Positions 8,584 to 17,982 of a stretch of DNA of 64,000 bases are shown here, piece after piece. Numbering within the stretch: position 1 is the stretch's first letter; every line of letters begins with the position of its first letter. The notes beneath the pieces were generated by a model. It was not told the origin of the DNA, ran no database searches, and worked only from the letters and a program-made list of their open reading frames with translations. Where the stretch lies: NCBI RefSeq assembly GCF_000026145.1, contig NC_009445.1, forward strand, positions 4,588,001 to 4,652,000, given 5' to 3'. This DNA is from Bradyrhizobium sp. ORS 278 (GTDB lineage: Bacteria; Pseudomonadota; Alphaproteobacteria; Rhizobiales; Xanthobacteraceae). The position numbers were made by a program, and so were the translations under genes.

Positions 8584-10746
8584 ATGAAGCCCACCACGTT
8601 GCCGGTCTACTATTATCTCGACCACTTCGTCGAAATGCTGGAGTTCGTGGAGAGGACATATGACGAGATCCTCAGCGACGAGGACCGTGCATTCACCTCA
8701 AGCTTTCGCGGTCTTTCCAAAGACGCGCAGTGCCTCTTGATCCGCATGGTCAACCGACGTGGGACGATCTTCAACCGCGCGCTCTTCAAGTACCCGGAGA
8801 TTACGGACCTCGAGTCCGCCGCTCGAAACCTGATCGCTTGCGGATATGCCCGTGGTCTTCGTGCCGACGATTATTCCGCTTTCCTGCTCTGCCAACCGAA
8901 GACCGCTCTTCTCGACGGCGCCCGGGCGGCGGGATTCGGCCGCGATATACGCGCGTCCTGGTCGAAGCCGGCACTGGCCGACTTTTTCCTGGCAACAATT
9001 CCCTTCGATGTTGCCGCGATGCATTGCGGCGCCGTGGGCTTCATAGCCCTCGACAACACGCGGTCCATCGACTTTCTGCTGTATCTCTATTTCGGCAAGA
9101 CGGCGGACAGTCTCAAGAACTTCGCTCTGCGAGATCTCGGCGTGCTGCGCACGAACAAGGAGACGTCGTTCAGCTCTCGCTTTGTCGACGCCGACGAGGC
9201 GCATGCCTGTTTTCACTACAGCCAGGTGCTGAACCGAATCGAAGCTCGTTCCGTCGATATCTATCAGTTGGCGGTTAAGGCGATCCTCGACGGTCCGCCG
9301 CGGACGAGCGACTACGCCGCCGATCTCGCGTCTCGCGCCGCGTGTCAGGTCGGACAGTATTTCGAGAAACAGGGCGAACTGGATGTTGCCGAGCGCCTCT
9401 ATCGTTTCGGCCAGTCGGCGGACTGCCGCGAGCGCCTCGTCCGGCTGCTGTACACCCGAGGCGAGAAGGACGCCGCCGAGCTTCTGTTGCGGGAGATGAT
9501 CGACGATCCCGAAAGCGACGATGAGCACCTCTTCGCCATGGACTTCTACGCCCGCAAGTTCGGCAAGCAACGGACGGGCCTCAGCACTGCGTTGCTGCGA
9601 TCCGGGCGCTTGATCGTCGTCGACGATACGCACCGCGGTCATCCGGAAGCAGGCGTCGCCGGCGTACTGAGACGTCGGGGCGGCGACGTCTATTTCGCCG
9701 AGAATACGCTGTGGCTCACGCTGTTCGGGCTACTGTTCTGGGATGAGCTTTTCGAATCCGGCCAGCTCAACAGCCTGTTCGACTGGGTTCCGCATTGCCT
9801 TCGCGACCGGACTTTTCATCGGCGTTTCGCCGCGCAGATCGATGCGAAGCTCGCGCAGATCAAATCCGGACAGGGACTGCCCATCATCCTGCGTGTGGTC
9901 GCCTCCAAATGGGGCCGGTCCAACGGACTGTTCGCTTGGGAGCACGTGCAGATCGACGCGCTACGCGCCTTGCTCGCCTGTGCCAATGCGGACGGCTTGG
10001 CTGCGATTCTTCGGGCGATGTGCGAGGACTTCTGCGGCATGCGGGACGGCTTCCCCGACCTGATGCAGGTGCGCGACGGAAAAGTGACGTTCGTCGAGGT
10101 CAAGGCCGAGGGCGACGCCATACGCCGCAATCAGTTGACGCGTCTGCGTCAGCTGGAGCAGGCCGGCATACCGGCCGAGATCGGCCGCGTGGATTACCGC
10201 TTCGACCCGGAGCAAGACTACGTCGTCGTCGACATCGAGACCACGGGCTCCTGGTCATCGGGTGATCGCATCACCGAAATCGGAGCGGTGAAGGTCCGCA
10301 ATCATCAACTGGTCGAGCAGTGGCACTCGCTGATCAACCCGCAGCGGCCGATCCCCGCGAAGATCGTCGAACTAACCGGCATCACCAACCAGATGGTTCG
10401 GGATGCGCCCGTTTTTCACGAGATCGCCGACAGTTTCATGGCGTTCATGGGGGACGGCATCTTCGTGGCCCACAATGTGAATTTCGATTACGGATTCTTG
10501 TCGAGCGAGTTCGAGCGGCTCGAACGGCGCTTCCGCTTCCCGAAGCTGTGCACCTGCGTCGGAATGCGGCGCCGATATCCCGGGCACACATCATATGGGC
10601 TGGGAAAGCTGTGCGCGATCTACGGCATCGAGCTGGACGACCACCATCGAGCGCTCTGCGACGCTCGGGCGGCAGCCCACCTGCTGAATCTCATCAACAC
10701 GAAGCGCGTCGAAGAGGCGGAGGCTGACGCGGTTCAGGCGGCGTAG
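8584..10746 (+). CDS. FAN1-like VRR-NUC nuclease fused to a DEDDh 3'-5' exonuclease
   Basis: 720-residue protein with two nuclease modules. Residues about 1-480 resemble bacterial FAN1: an N-terminal YYLDHF/EMLEFVERTY segment and helical repeats. The VRR-NUC domain follows, with GFPDL (Asp492) and EVK (Glu505, Lys507), the PD-(D/E)xK triad used by FAN1 and Holliday-junction resolvases. From about residue 545 comes a DnaQ/PolC-epsilon-like DEDDh exonuclease: Exo I DIETTG (Asp550, Glu552), Exo II HNVNFDYGFL (Asp635), Exo III with His688 and Asp693. All metal ligands are present. FAN1 proteins cut branched or crosslinked DNA, so this is probably a repair or defence nuclease with two activities in one chain. 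ATG 8533 is an alternative start giving 737 residues; 8584 places the conserved motif at the N-terminus. It stands alone between lacI and an amidase. Confidence 0.85.
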   Translation: MKPTTLPVYYYLDHFVEMLEFVERTYDEILSDEDRAFTSSFRGLSKDAQCLLIRMVNRRGTIFNRALFKYPEITDLESAARNLIACGYARGLRADDYSAFLLCQPKTALLDGARAAGFGRDIRASWSKPALADFFLATIPFDVAAMHCGAVGFIALDNTRSIDFLLYLYFGKTADSLKNFALRDLGVLRTNKETSFSSRFVDADEAHACFHYSQVLNRIEARSVDIYQLAVKAILDGPPRTSDYAADLASRAACQVGQYFEKQGELDVAERLYRFGQSADCRERLVRLLYTRGEKDAAELLLREMIDDPESDDEHLFAMDFYARKFGKQRTGLSTALLRSGRLIVVDDTHRGHPEAGVAGVLRRRGGDVYFAENTLWLTLFGLLFWDELFESGQLNSLFDWVPHCLRDRTFHRRFAAQIDAKLAQIKSGQGLPIILRVVASKWGRSNGLFAWEHVQIDALRALLACANADGLAAILRAMCEDFCGMRDGFPDLMQVRDGKVTFVEVKAEGDAIRRNQLTRLRQLEQAGIPAEIGRVDYRFDPEQDYVVVDIETTGSWSSGDRITEIGAVKVRNHQLVEQWHSLINPQRPIPAKIVELTGITNQMVRDAPVFHEIADSFMAFMGDGIFVAHNVNFDYGFLSSEFERLERRFRFPKLCTCVGMRRRYPGHTSYGLGKLCAIYGIELDDHHRALCDARAAAHLLNLINTKRVEEAEADAVQAA

Positions 10747-10797
10747 TCGCTCGGAGTACGGCGAGAGGTGGGGCAGCGCGTGTGTCATCGACGTCGG

Positions 10798-12000
10798 TCA
10801 TGACGGCTCCTCGAACAAGCCGATCGAGAACTCTCTCGCAAGCGTCTGCGCCGCCGCGAGCAGCGACGCATCGCCGCCGCGCCAGCCAATCAGAGACAGT
10901 CCGACAGGGACCGCACCGGATGTCGCCACGGGGAGGTTCACCTGCGGAAGCCCCGTCAACCCGGCGATGCACGTCAGGTCGACGATCCGATGCACGGCCG
11001 TGCGCATCTCTGATAGACCGGCATCGCGAGCGATCGGCAGAATGGGCGTTGTCGGCAGACACAGCATCCGTCGCCCGTCCAGCACATCGTCGAGCCGCTT
11101 CGATGCGGCCGCGCGGAAGACCTCGGCGGTTGCGAGATCCTGCGGGGCAATGCGTCCGTCATCGGCAAAGGCGCCGGCCACCTCCGAGGAAAAGCGCGGA
11201 TTGACCCGGTCGATCCAATCGCGAAACGTCGCGTGAAATTCGCTTTTCTGCAGGACGCGCTGATGCCGCCCCCACGCGAGAAGCTCGCCATCTGCCAGCG
11301 CCGCCTCCGTGGCTGGTGCGACGCTGCGGAGCCGCGCGACAACCGGTTGCAAGGCGGCCCTGACCGGCTCGTCGGCCAGCGCAAAGCAATCTGAAGCAAT
11401 CACGATGTCCGGCTGCAGCCCATCCGCAATCGGCTCGGCGAGCAGCACGCTTCCGACGCGGCCAAACGTCAGCGCATCTCTCGTGAAATAGCCGACGGTG
11501 TCGAACGACGGCGCCTGGGTCATCAGGCCAGCGACGGAGATACGGCCGTGCGTGGGCCGCAGGCCATAGATCCCGCAGAAGCTCGCGGGCGTGCGCACGG
11601 AGCCGCCGGAGTCGGTGCCTAATGCGACGTCGACCAGTCCACCAGCCACCGCGGACGCAGAGCCGCTCGACGAGCCGCCGGGGACACGATCCGGCGCACG
11701 CGGATTGAGCGGCGTTCCGTAGAACCTGTTGATGCCGAGCAGTCCGAGCGAAATCTCATCGGTGATGGTCTTGCCGGTCAGCGTCGCGCCAGCGCAGCAC
11801 ATCGCGTCCACGGCCCAGGCATCCCTCTCCGGGGTGTCATGACAGGCGGCCCAGTCCGGATTTCCGCAGCCGGTCACATCGCCGGCAACATCGAACAGAT
11901 CCTTGACCGCGAAGCTCAGTCCGGACAACGGGCCGGACCGATGCGGCGAACGCCGCATGATCGCGTTGGGAAGGAAGGCTCCGAGGGGGTCCTGAACCAT
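10798..12000 (-). CDS. Amidase, AMI1-like (amidase-signature family)
   Basis: 400-residue amidase-signature enzyme hydrolysing a C-N amide bond. The Ser-cisSer-Lys triad is Lys33 (in FAVKDLFD), Ser110 (in GGSSSGS) and Ser134 (in GTDSGGS). The spacing and surrounding text (GCGNPDW, DRVPGGSSSGSA, SFDTVGYF) resemble the plant indole-3-acetamide hydrolase AMI1 and its bacterial relatives rather than GatA. Substrate remains inferred: indole-3-acetamide and other small aromatic amides are possible. A frame to 12021 gives seven extra residues; ATG 12000 matches the family start. It is the last gene of the peptide-ABC operon, 75 bases after the solute-binding protein gene. Confidence 0.85.
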   Translation of the reverse strand: MVQDPLGAFLPNAIMRRSPHRSGPLSGLSFAVKDLFDVAGDVTGCGNPDWAACHDTPERDAWAVDAMCCAGATLTGKTITDEISLGLLGINRFYGTPLNPRAPDRVPGGSSSGSASAVAGGLVDVALGTDSGGSVRTPASFCGIYGLRPTHGRISVAGLMTQAPSFDTVGYFTRDALTFGRVGSVLLAEPIADGLQPDIVIASDCFALADEPVRAALQPVVARLRSVAPATEAALADGELLAWGRHQRVLQKSEFHATFRDWIDRVNPRFSSEVAGAFADDGRIAPQDLATAEVFRAAASKRLDDVLDGRRMLCLPTTPILPIARDAGLSEMRTAVHRIVDLTCIAGLTGLPQVNLPVATSGAVPVGLSLIGWRGGDASLLAAAQTLAREFSIGLFEEPS

Positions 12001-12075
12001 GGTTCTCCCGATCACTCGCAAGCAGCATCCAGATTTGTTGCCAGGCGCGCTCGGGTGAGCGCGCCTGGCATGCAG

Positions 12076-13686
12076 TCACTCTTTGTAGAGCTTGCGGAAA
12101 TCCGGGTGGGTGTGGAACCAGTACTCGAAGCCCTTGACGTTCTTCTGCATCGCGTAGTCGGCAAACCGTGTGTAGAGCGGGATGCGCGGCAGGTCGGTCA
12201 TCACGATGTCGACCATCTTGTTCAGGCTGGTCTTGTAGATCTCAGGATCCCGGGTGAAGCGCGCCTCGTCGATCACCTTGTCGAGGTCGGGATTGACGTA
12301 ATTGGCGGTGTTGAACACCGAGTTGTTGCCGCCGTGGAAGGTCCAGAAGAAGAAGTAGTCGGGATAGTCGAGCCAGCCGTAGAATTCGGCGATGACCATC
12401 GGCATCGTCTTGCTGGCCATCTGTGCGAACCAGTTCGAGCCCGGCACCTTCTCGATCGTCAGCTCGACACCGATAGTCTTGAGCGCTTCCTGGATCAGGA
12501 TGGCGGTCGGCTCACGTACGGTGGCTTCGCTGAGGTCGATCGACAGCGTGGTCTTGAAGCCGTTCGGGAAGCCGGCCTCGGTGAGCAGCTGCTTGGCCTT
12601 CGCGAGGTCCTGGCCGTGCTTGACCGGAACCGGCCAGGTCGCATCGGGATACGGCTTGGCCGGATCGCCGCCGAACATCGGCTTGGCGCGATTGTAGAGC
12701 GCGGAGCTGACGATCTCCTTGTAGGGAATCGCATAGGAGATCGCCTCCCGCACCTTCGGATTGTCGAACGGGGCGATCTTCACGTTCATGTCGACGAAGA
12801 CGAGATCGTTCTGCACGGGCACGCCGATGATCGAGACCTTGCCCTGCTCCGCCAGCTCGGCATAGTCCTTCGGCGGCAGGCCGACGGACATGTCGACGTC
12901 GCCCTTCTCCAGCAGCGCGCGGCGCGTGCCGGCGGAGGCGATCTGCCGGTAGACCACGCGCTTGAGCTTGGGCAGCGGTCCGGACTTCCAGGCATCGAAC
13001 CGCGTGAACACGGTCTGCTGGCCCGGCGACCAGGATTCCACCTTGTAGGCGCCGCCGCCGCAATCATTGCGCGACACCCAGTCGAACGCCCACGGGTCCT
13101 GCGCCGTCGCATGCTTCTTGGCCAATTCGGAGTTGACGATGACCGGCACCGGCACCACGAGGTCGGGCATCGTCAGCTTGTTGAACTGATCGAATGTCGC
13201 CTTGAAGGTGTAGTCGTCGACCACCGAGAACTGTTCGGGCTTGACTAGCGATCCCGCCGCCATCTGCACGGCCGGGAAGCCGCCGGCGGCGATGGCGCGG
13301 TCGAACGACCACTTCACGTCCTTGGCGGTGACCGGCGTGCCGTCGTGGAACGTCGCGTCCTTGCGCAGATGGAAGATGTAGGTCTTGCCGTCCTCGCTGG
13401 CCTCCCAGCTTTCGGCCAGCTCCGGCGTCATGACCTTCGCATCATAGGACACGGTGCCGTCCGCCAGCGTCTTTTCGCCATGGCTGACCAGGCGATCATA
13501 GGCCTGCCACACGACCATGCGGCTGTGATCGTTCGCTGTCGGCACCATCGTGTCGAGGCCGTTCGGGCCCATCTCAGACACGATCACCAAAGTGTCCTTG
13601 GCGATCTCCGCATGCGCAACGGCGCCGGGCAGCACAGCGGACGCTGTGAGCAACGCCGCTGCAACGAGACTGCGATAAAGCTTCAT
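12076..13686 (-). CDS. Peptide/amide ABC transporter solute-binding protein (family 5)
   Basis: 536-residue periplasmic binding protein of the DppA/OppA (SBP_bac_5) family. A signal peptide covers about residues 1-26 (cleavage after AHA). The mature protein has the family sequence for two large lobes, including the SWEASEDGKTYIFHLRKDATFHDG region. It lies between two amidase genes and downstream of the matching permease and ATPase genes. It should capture the substrate that the complex imports and the amidases then split. Related proteins bind peptides, opines or nickel; the ligand cannot be assigned here. Confidence 0.92.
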   Translation of the reverse strand: MKLYRSLVAAALLTASAVLPGAVAHAEIAKDTLVIVSEMGPNGLDTMVPTANDHSRMVVWQAYDRLVSHGEKTLADGTVSYDAKVMTPELAESWEASEDGKTYIFHLRKDATFHDGTPVTAKDVKWSFDRAIAAGGFPAVQMAAGSLVKPEQFSVVDDYTFKATFDQFNKLTMPDLVVPVPVIVNSELAKKHATAQDPWAFDWVSRNDCGGGAYKVESWSPGQQTVFTRFDAWKSGPLPKLKRVVYRQIASAGTRRALLEKGDVDMSVGLPPKDYAELAEQGKVSIIGVPVQNDLVFVDMNVKIAPFDNPKVREAISYAIPYKEIVSSALYNRAKPMFGGDPAKPYPDATWPVPVKHGQDLAKAKQLLTEAGFPNGFKTTLSIDLSEATVREPTAILIQEALKTIGVELTIEKVPGSNWFAQMASKTMPMVIAEFYGWLDYPDYFFFWTFHGGNNSVFNTANYVNPDLDKVIDEARFTRDPEIYKTSLNKMVDIVMTDLPRIPLYTRFADYAMQKNVKGFEYWFHTHPDFRKLYKE

Positions 13687-13732
13687 ATCGTGCGTCCTTT
13701 CTGGAGGGTTCAGGTGGAGGGTGGAGGCAGTG

Positions 13733-15187
13733 TCAGAGGCCGAGCTCGCTCAACAGCTTCGGCCATTGGTGGGCCCACGGGCGCGCCTGCTCGAAGGCGC
13801 CGGAGGCGGCGAGCACGGTCCTATCAGCCAGATGGCGTCCGATGATCTGCATGCCGACAGGAAGACCCGTCTTGGTGAAGCCCGCGGGAATGGTCGCGGC
13901 GGGCTGGCCGGTCAGGTTGCAGATGAAGGTGAAGCAGAGCCAGTCCCCGGTCGTGACCATCTTGTCTTCGATGATCTCCGGCCCCTGCATGTAGAGCGGG
14001 AAGGCCGGCACCGCGAGCGTGGGCGTGATCAGGAGATCGTAGTTGGCCATGAACCGCCACATGCGGTTGCAGACCATCTGCCGGATCATCTTGGCGTCCG
14101 TGAACTCCTCCGCCGTCCACTGCCGCTGCAGCAGCGCAACGAGATGCGGCGACATCTCCTTCTCGCGCCCCTTCATCATGCGGCGCATCCCGGTGAGGTC
14201 GGTGTCGCCGGCGACGATGGTCCAGAAATGCGGGAACGGATCGTCCCAGCCGGGATTGGCGCGCTCGACGGTGCAGCCGAGATCGGTCTCGAACACGCGC
14301 ACCGCTTCGGAGACGACGCGACGGACTTCGGGATCGACCGGCGCATAGCCCCAGTCCTCGCTGTAGGCGATGCGCAATCCCTTGATGCTCTCCTTCGTTG
14401 CATCGACATAGTCGAAGTCGGCGGCCGGGATCGAGTAGCGATCGCGCGGATCGGGCCCGGTGATCACCTTCAGCATCAGCGCCGAGTCCGCCACGGTGCG
14501 GCTCATCGGACCGACATGCTCGAGTGACTCCCAGCTCGACACGCCGGGATAGCGCTCGTCGCGGCACCCTGGATAAAGCGGCACGCGGCCCATGGAGGCC
14601 TTGATGCCGTAGAGCCCGCACAGCGCCGAGGGAATACGGATCGAGCCGCCGCCGTCGGAGCCGATCGCAAACGGCGCGACACCGCTCGCGACCGACGCAC
14701 CGGAACCGGCGCTCGATCCACCCGACGTCATGTCGAGATTCCAAGGATTGCGCGTCGCCGGAAACACCGGATTGTGGCCGACGCCGCTGTATCCGAACTC
14801 CGGCACGTTGGTCTTGCCGATGATGACGGCGCCGGCCGCCTTCAGGCGCTCGACCACGATGTCATCCTCGTCCGGCACGAAGTCGCGATAGAGCAGCGAC
14901 CCCATGACGGTGAGGATGTCCTTGGTCGCAACCAGATCCTTGATGCCGATCGGCACGCCCGCAAGCAGGCCGGGATCCTCGCCCGCGGCGATCTTGGCGT
15001 CGACGGCGGCCGCCGCCGCCCGCGCGACATCGGGTGTCGGCGTGCAGAAGGCGTGGATGTGCGGCTCGAGCTTGTCCATGCGGCGCAGCACCGCCTCGGT
15101 GACCTCCATGGCCGAGAGAGTCTTGTCCTTGACCTTTGCCGCAACGGTGACGGCGTCCATGCGGCAGATTTCGTTGTCAGCGCTCAT
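13733..15187 (-). CDS. Amidase (amidase-signature family)
   Basis: 484-residue amidase with the complete triad: Lys83 (in GIKDL), Ser158 (in SGGSSAGS) and Ser182 (in GSDGGGSIR). Length and organisation are typical of general amidases that release ammonia or an amine from carboxamides. Its start overlaps the end of the preceding ABC ATPase gene by 11 bases, and the solute-binding protein gene follows 46 bases later. It is therefore embedded in the transport operon and likely acts on imported substrate in the cytoplasm. It is divergent in sequence from the AMI1-like amidase of the same operon. Confidence 0.9.
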   Translation of the reverse strand: MSADNEICRMDAVTVAAKVKDKTLSAMEVTEAVLRRMDKLEPHIHAFCTPTPDVARAAAAAVDAKIAAGEDPGLLAGVPIGIKDLVATKDILTVMGSLLYRDFVPDEDDIVVERLKAAGAVIIGKTNVPEFGYSGVGHNPVFPATRNPWNLDMTSGGSSAGSGASVASGVAPFAIGSDGGGSIRIPSALCGLYGIKASMGRVPLYPGCRDERYPGVSSWESLEHVGPMSRTVADSALMLKVITGPDPRDRYSIPAADFDYVDATKESIKGLRIAYSEDWGYAPVDPEVRRVVSEAVRVFETDLGCTVERANPGWDDPFPHFWTIVAGDTDLTGMRRMMKGREKEMSPHLVALLQRQWTAEEFTDAKMIRQMVCNRMWRFMANYDLLITPTLAVPAFPLYMQGPEIIEDKMVTTGDWLCFTFICNLTGQPAATIPAGFTKTGLPVGMQIIGRHLADRTVLAASGAFEQARPWAHQWPKLLSELGL

Positions 15188-16169
15188 CGTTTCCTCCAGC
15201 GGGTGAAACAGCGAAGTGGCAGGCGGCGAAATGATCCGGCGCCGTCGCGCGGAGCGGCGGCATCGCCGTTGCGCAGATATCGGCCGCCTTGGGGCAGCGT
15301 CCGTAGAAGCGGCACATATTGGGATCGGGATTGATCGGGCTGGCCGGGCTGCCGTCGAGCCGCGGCCGGGCTTCGCCGCGCCGCGCCGGGTCCGGGATCG
15401 CAGCGACCAGCGCCTGCGTGTAGGGATGGCGGGGTGCGGTGAACAGCGCCTCCGCCGGCGCGATCTCGACGATCTTGCCGAGATACATCACGACCACGCG
15501 CGAGCACAGCAGCCGCACCACGTTGAGATCATGCGACACGAACAGATAGCTCATCGACAGCCGCGCGCGCAGGTCGGCGAGCAGCCGCAGGATCACGGCC
15601 TGCACGGAGACGTCGAGCGCCGAGGTCGGCTCGTCCAGGATCAGCAGCGACGGTTCGACCGCGACCGCGCGCGCGATGCCGACGCGCGCGCGCTGGCCGC
15701 CCGAGAGCTGATGCGGATAGCGCTGCAGCAACTCATCCGGCAGCCCGACAAGCGCCGCGGTGGCCTGAACGCGGTGCGCGATCTCGGCGCCGTCGGTGAG
15801 GCCGAGCAGCCGCTTCAGCGGATCGGCGATAGCCTGGAACACGCGAAAGGAGGGATTGAGGCTCTCGGTCGCGTCCTGGAACACGACCTGGACGCGCCGC
15901 CGGCTCGGCGACGCCGCGAATTTCGTCTGCGTGATTGCGGTGAGATCCTCGCCGTCCATCAGGACCTGGCCCGCGGTGGGATCGATGAGACGGCCGAGCA
16001 GGCGCACCATCGTCGACTTGCCGCAACCGGATTCACCGACGAGGCCGACGCTTTCTCCGGCTGAGATCGTCAGACTGACGTCGTCGACGGCATGGAGCTT
16101 TGCCCCCTTCCCTGCCCGCTTGATCGGGTACAGCTTGGATAGCGACCTGACCTCGAGCAGCGGTGTCAT
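15177..16169 (-). CDS. Peptide ABC transporter ATP-binding protein (OppF/DppF type)
   Basis: 330-residue ATPase with Walker A GESGCGKST, the LSGGQRARVGIARA signature, Walker B LLILDEPTSALD and the OppF-type C-terminal extension containing the cysteine-rich CRFYGRCPKAADIC segment. That segment in this family can bind an iron-sulfur cluster or metal. The start at 16169 overlaps the OppD-type stop as ATGA, so the two ATPases should be made in equal amounts. An in-frame ATG at 16220 lies inside the upstream gene and is unlikely to be used. Confidence 0.92.
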   Translation of the reverse strand: MTPLLEVRSLSKLYPIKRAGKGAKLHAVDDVSLTISAGESVGLVGESGCGKSTMVRLLGRLIDPTAGQVLMDGEDLTAITQTKFAASPSRRRVQVVFQDATESLNPSFRVFQAIADPLKRLLGLTDGAEIAHRVQATAALVGLPDELLQRYPHQLSGGQRARVGIARAVAVEPSLLILDEPTSALDVSVQAVILRLLADLRARLSMSYLFVSHDLNVVRLLCSRVVVMYLGKIVEIAPAEALFTAPRHPYTQALVAAIPDPARRGEARPRLDGSPASPINPDPNMCRFYGRCPKAADICATAMPPLRATAPDHFAACHFAVSPAGGNDER

Positions 16170-17128
16170 GAGAGCGGAAACCGGCAACGCACGAGATGCT
16201 GGGGTGATACACGGGTCCAAGGCAGCTCCGCTTCATCGCAGATCGGCTGCCTCAGCTCGCAGCGTCCGCTGAAGCGACACGGCGGCAGCGCGCCGCGGAG
16301 ATCTGGCAGATGGCCGGGGATGGCATTGAGGTCGTCGAGGCGCGACTCCGGCACGGGCGTCGCCGCCAGCAGCCGGCGCGTATAGGGATGCGCCGGACGC
16401 TCCAGCAATTGTTCGGTCGGTGCGATCTCGACGATGTGGCCGGCATGCATGACAGCGATCCGGTCGCAATACTCGCCAGCGAGGCCGAGATCGTGAGTGA
16501 TCAGCAAGGTCGACATCTGCGTCGCGCGGCTCATCTCGCGGATCAGGTCCATGATCACGGCCTGGGTCGTCACGTCGAGTCCCGTCGTCGGCTCGTCCGC
16601 GATCAGCACGGACGGTGTGCAGGCCAGCGCCATCGCAATCATCACGCGCTGGCACATGCCCCCCGACAGCTCGAACGGATAGGCCTCCGCGCGGCGCTCG
16701 GGATCGGGAATGCGCACCCGCGCCAGTGCGGCGATCGCCGCCGTTTTCAGCTCGCGCCGCGGCAGCGCGGCATGCTCCTGCAGGACGTCCTCGATCTGCT
16801 TGCCGACCTTGCGGATCGGATTGAGCGCGGTGCGCGGGCTCTGGAAGATCATCGCCATCTCGCGTCCACGCAGCTCGCGCATCGCTTCCGGGGGCGCCGC
16901 CAAAAGATCGATGCCGCCCATCGTGATCGCGCCCTTGGTGACGCGTGCGGCGGCATCGTTGAGGCCCATCACGGTGTAGGCGGTGACGGATTTGCCAGAG
17001 CCGCTTTCGCCGACCACGCCGACGATCTCACCGCGCGAGACCGACAGGCTGACGGCATCCAGCGCCCGCACCACGCCATGACGGGTGCGGAATTCCACCG
17101 AGAGGTTGTCGATCTCGAGCTGCGCCAT
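16166..17128 (-). CDS. Peptide ABC transporter ATP-binding protein (OppD/DppD type)
   Basis: 320-residue ATPase, the second of the pair, with Walker A GESGSGKS, signature [14 protein letters not shown], Walker [13 protein letters not shown] and the C-terminal cysteine motif ([14 protein letters not shown]). The chosen ATG at 17128 overlaps the DppC-type permease stop by one base (TGATG), a standard coupled arrangement. A longer frame to 17284 would lie inside the permease gene. It energises uptake together with the OppF-type ATPase. Confidence 0.92.
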   Translation of the reverse strand: MAQLEIDNLSVEFRTRHGVVRALDAVSLSVSRGEIVGVVGESGSGKSVTAYTVMGLNDAAARVTKGAITMGGIDLLAAPPEAMRELRGREMAMIFQSPRTALNPIRKVGKQIEDVLQEHAALPRRELKTAAIAALARVRIPDPERRAEAYPFELSGGMCQRVMIAMALACTPSVLIADEPTTGLDVTTQAVIMDLIREMSRATQMSTLLITHDLGLAGEYCDRIAVMHAGHIVEIAPTEQLLERPAHPYTRRLLAATPVPESRLDDLNAIPGHLPDLRGALPPCRFSGRCELRQPICDEAELPWTRVSPQHLVRCRFPLS

Positions 17129-17979
17129 CACACGCGCTTCCTTGGATCGAGCAGGTCGCGCAGTCCATCGCCCAGCATGTTGAAGGAGAACACCGCGAGC
17201 ACGAGCGCCGCGCCCGGGAACATGAAGGCCCACCATTCGCCGGAAATGATGTAGCTCGCGCCTTCCGAGACCATGATGCCCCATTCGGGCGTCGGCGGCC
17301 GCACGCCGAGTCCTATGAAAGACAGGCCGGCGGCGTTGAGGATCGCCCAGCCCATGTTGAGCGAGGCCTGCACCATCATCGGCGGCAGGATGTTCGGGAC
17401 GATATGATTGATCAGGACGCGCAGCGGTCCGTTGCCGCCCATCCGCGCCGCCTCGACATAGCCGAGCTCGCGCCGCACGTTCACCTCCGCACGCGCGAAG
17501 CGGCAGTAGAACGGCAGATTGATGATCATCGTCGCGATGATGATGTTGGCGACGCTGTTGCCCAGCGCCACCACGATGCCCATCGCCAGCACGAACAACG
17601 GGAACGCCATGATGGTGTCCATCGCGCGGCCGATGATGCGGTCGGTCCAGCCGCCGAAATAGCCGGCGAGCGCGCCCAGCGCGAGGCCGACCACGAAGGA
17701 CAGCGCCACTGCCGACACCGCCATGCCGAGATCAAGGCGCGTGGCGACAATGACGCGGCTCAGGATGTCGCGGCCGAGCGCGTCGGTGCCGAACGGATGC
17801 GCGAGGCTCGGGCGCGCGAGCTTGGTTGTCGCCGAGGTGAGCAGAGGATCATAGGGCGCGATCGAGGGGCCGAAGATCGCGAACAGCGTCAGCAGCGCCA
17901 GGATGATCGCGGCCACCAGCGTCAGGCGGTTTTCGCCGAACGCGTAGCCGGTGTTGCGGGCGAGCGTGACCAGGCTCAT
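17128..17979 (-). CDS. Peptide ABC transporter permease (DppC type)
   Basis: 283-residue inner-membrane permease. The N-terminal segment has the OppC_N helix (LTLVAAIILALLTLFAIFGP) followed by HPFGTDALGRDILSRV, a DppC hallmark. The EAA-type loop (YVEAARMGGNGPLRVLINHI) contacts the ATPases. It forms the channel with the DppB-type protein encoded 3 bases upstream. Confidence 0.92.
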   Translation of the reverse strand: MSLVTLARNTGYAFGENRLTLVAAIILALLTLFAIFGPSIAPYDPLLTSATTKLARPSLAHPFGTDALGRDILSRVIVATRLDLGMAVSAVALSFVVGLALGALAGYFGGWTDRIIGRAMDTIMAFPLFVLAMGIVVALGNSVANIIIATMIINLPFYCRFARAEVNVRRELGYVEAARMGGNGPLRVLINHIVPNILPPMMVQASLNMGWAILNAAGLSFIGLGVRPPTPEWGIMVSEGASYIISGEWWAFMFPGAALVLAVFSFNMLGDGLRDLLDPRKRV

Positions 17980-17982
17980 GGC

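Noticed and set aside
11839..13248. 469-codon plus-strand frame
   Set aside because: Antisense to the solute-binding protein gene; no recognisable domain.
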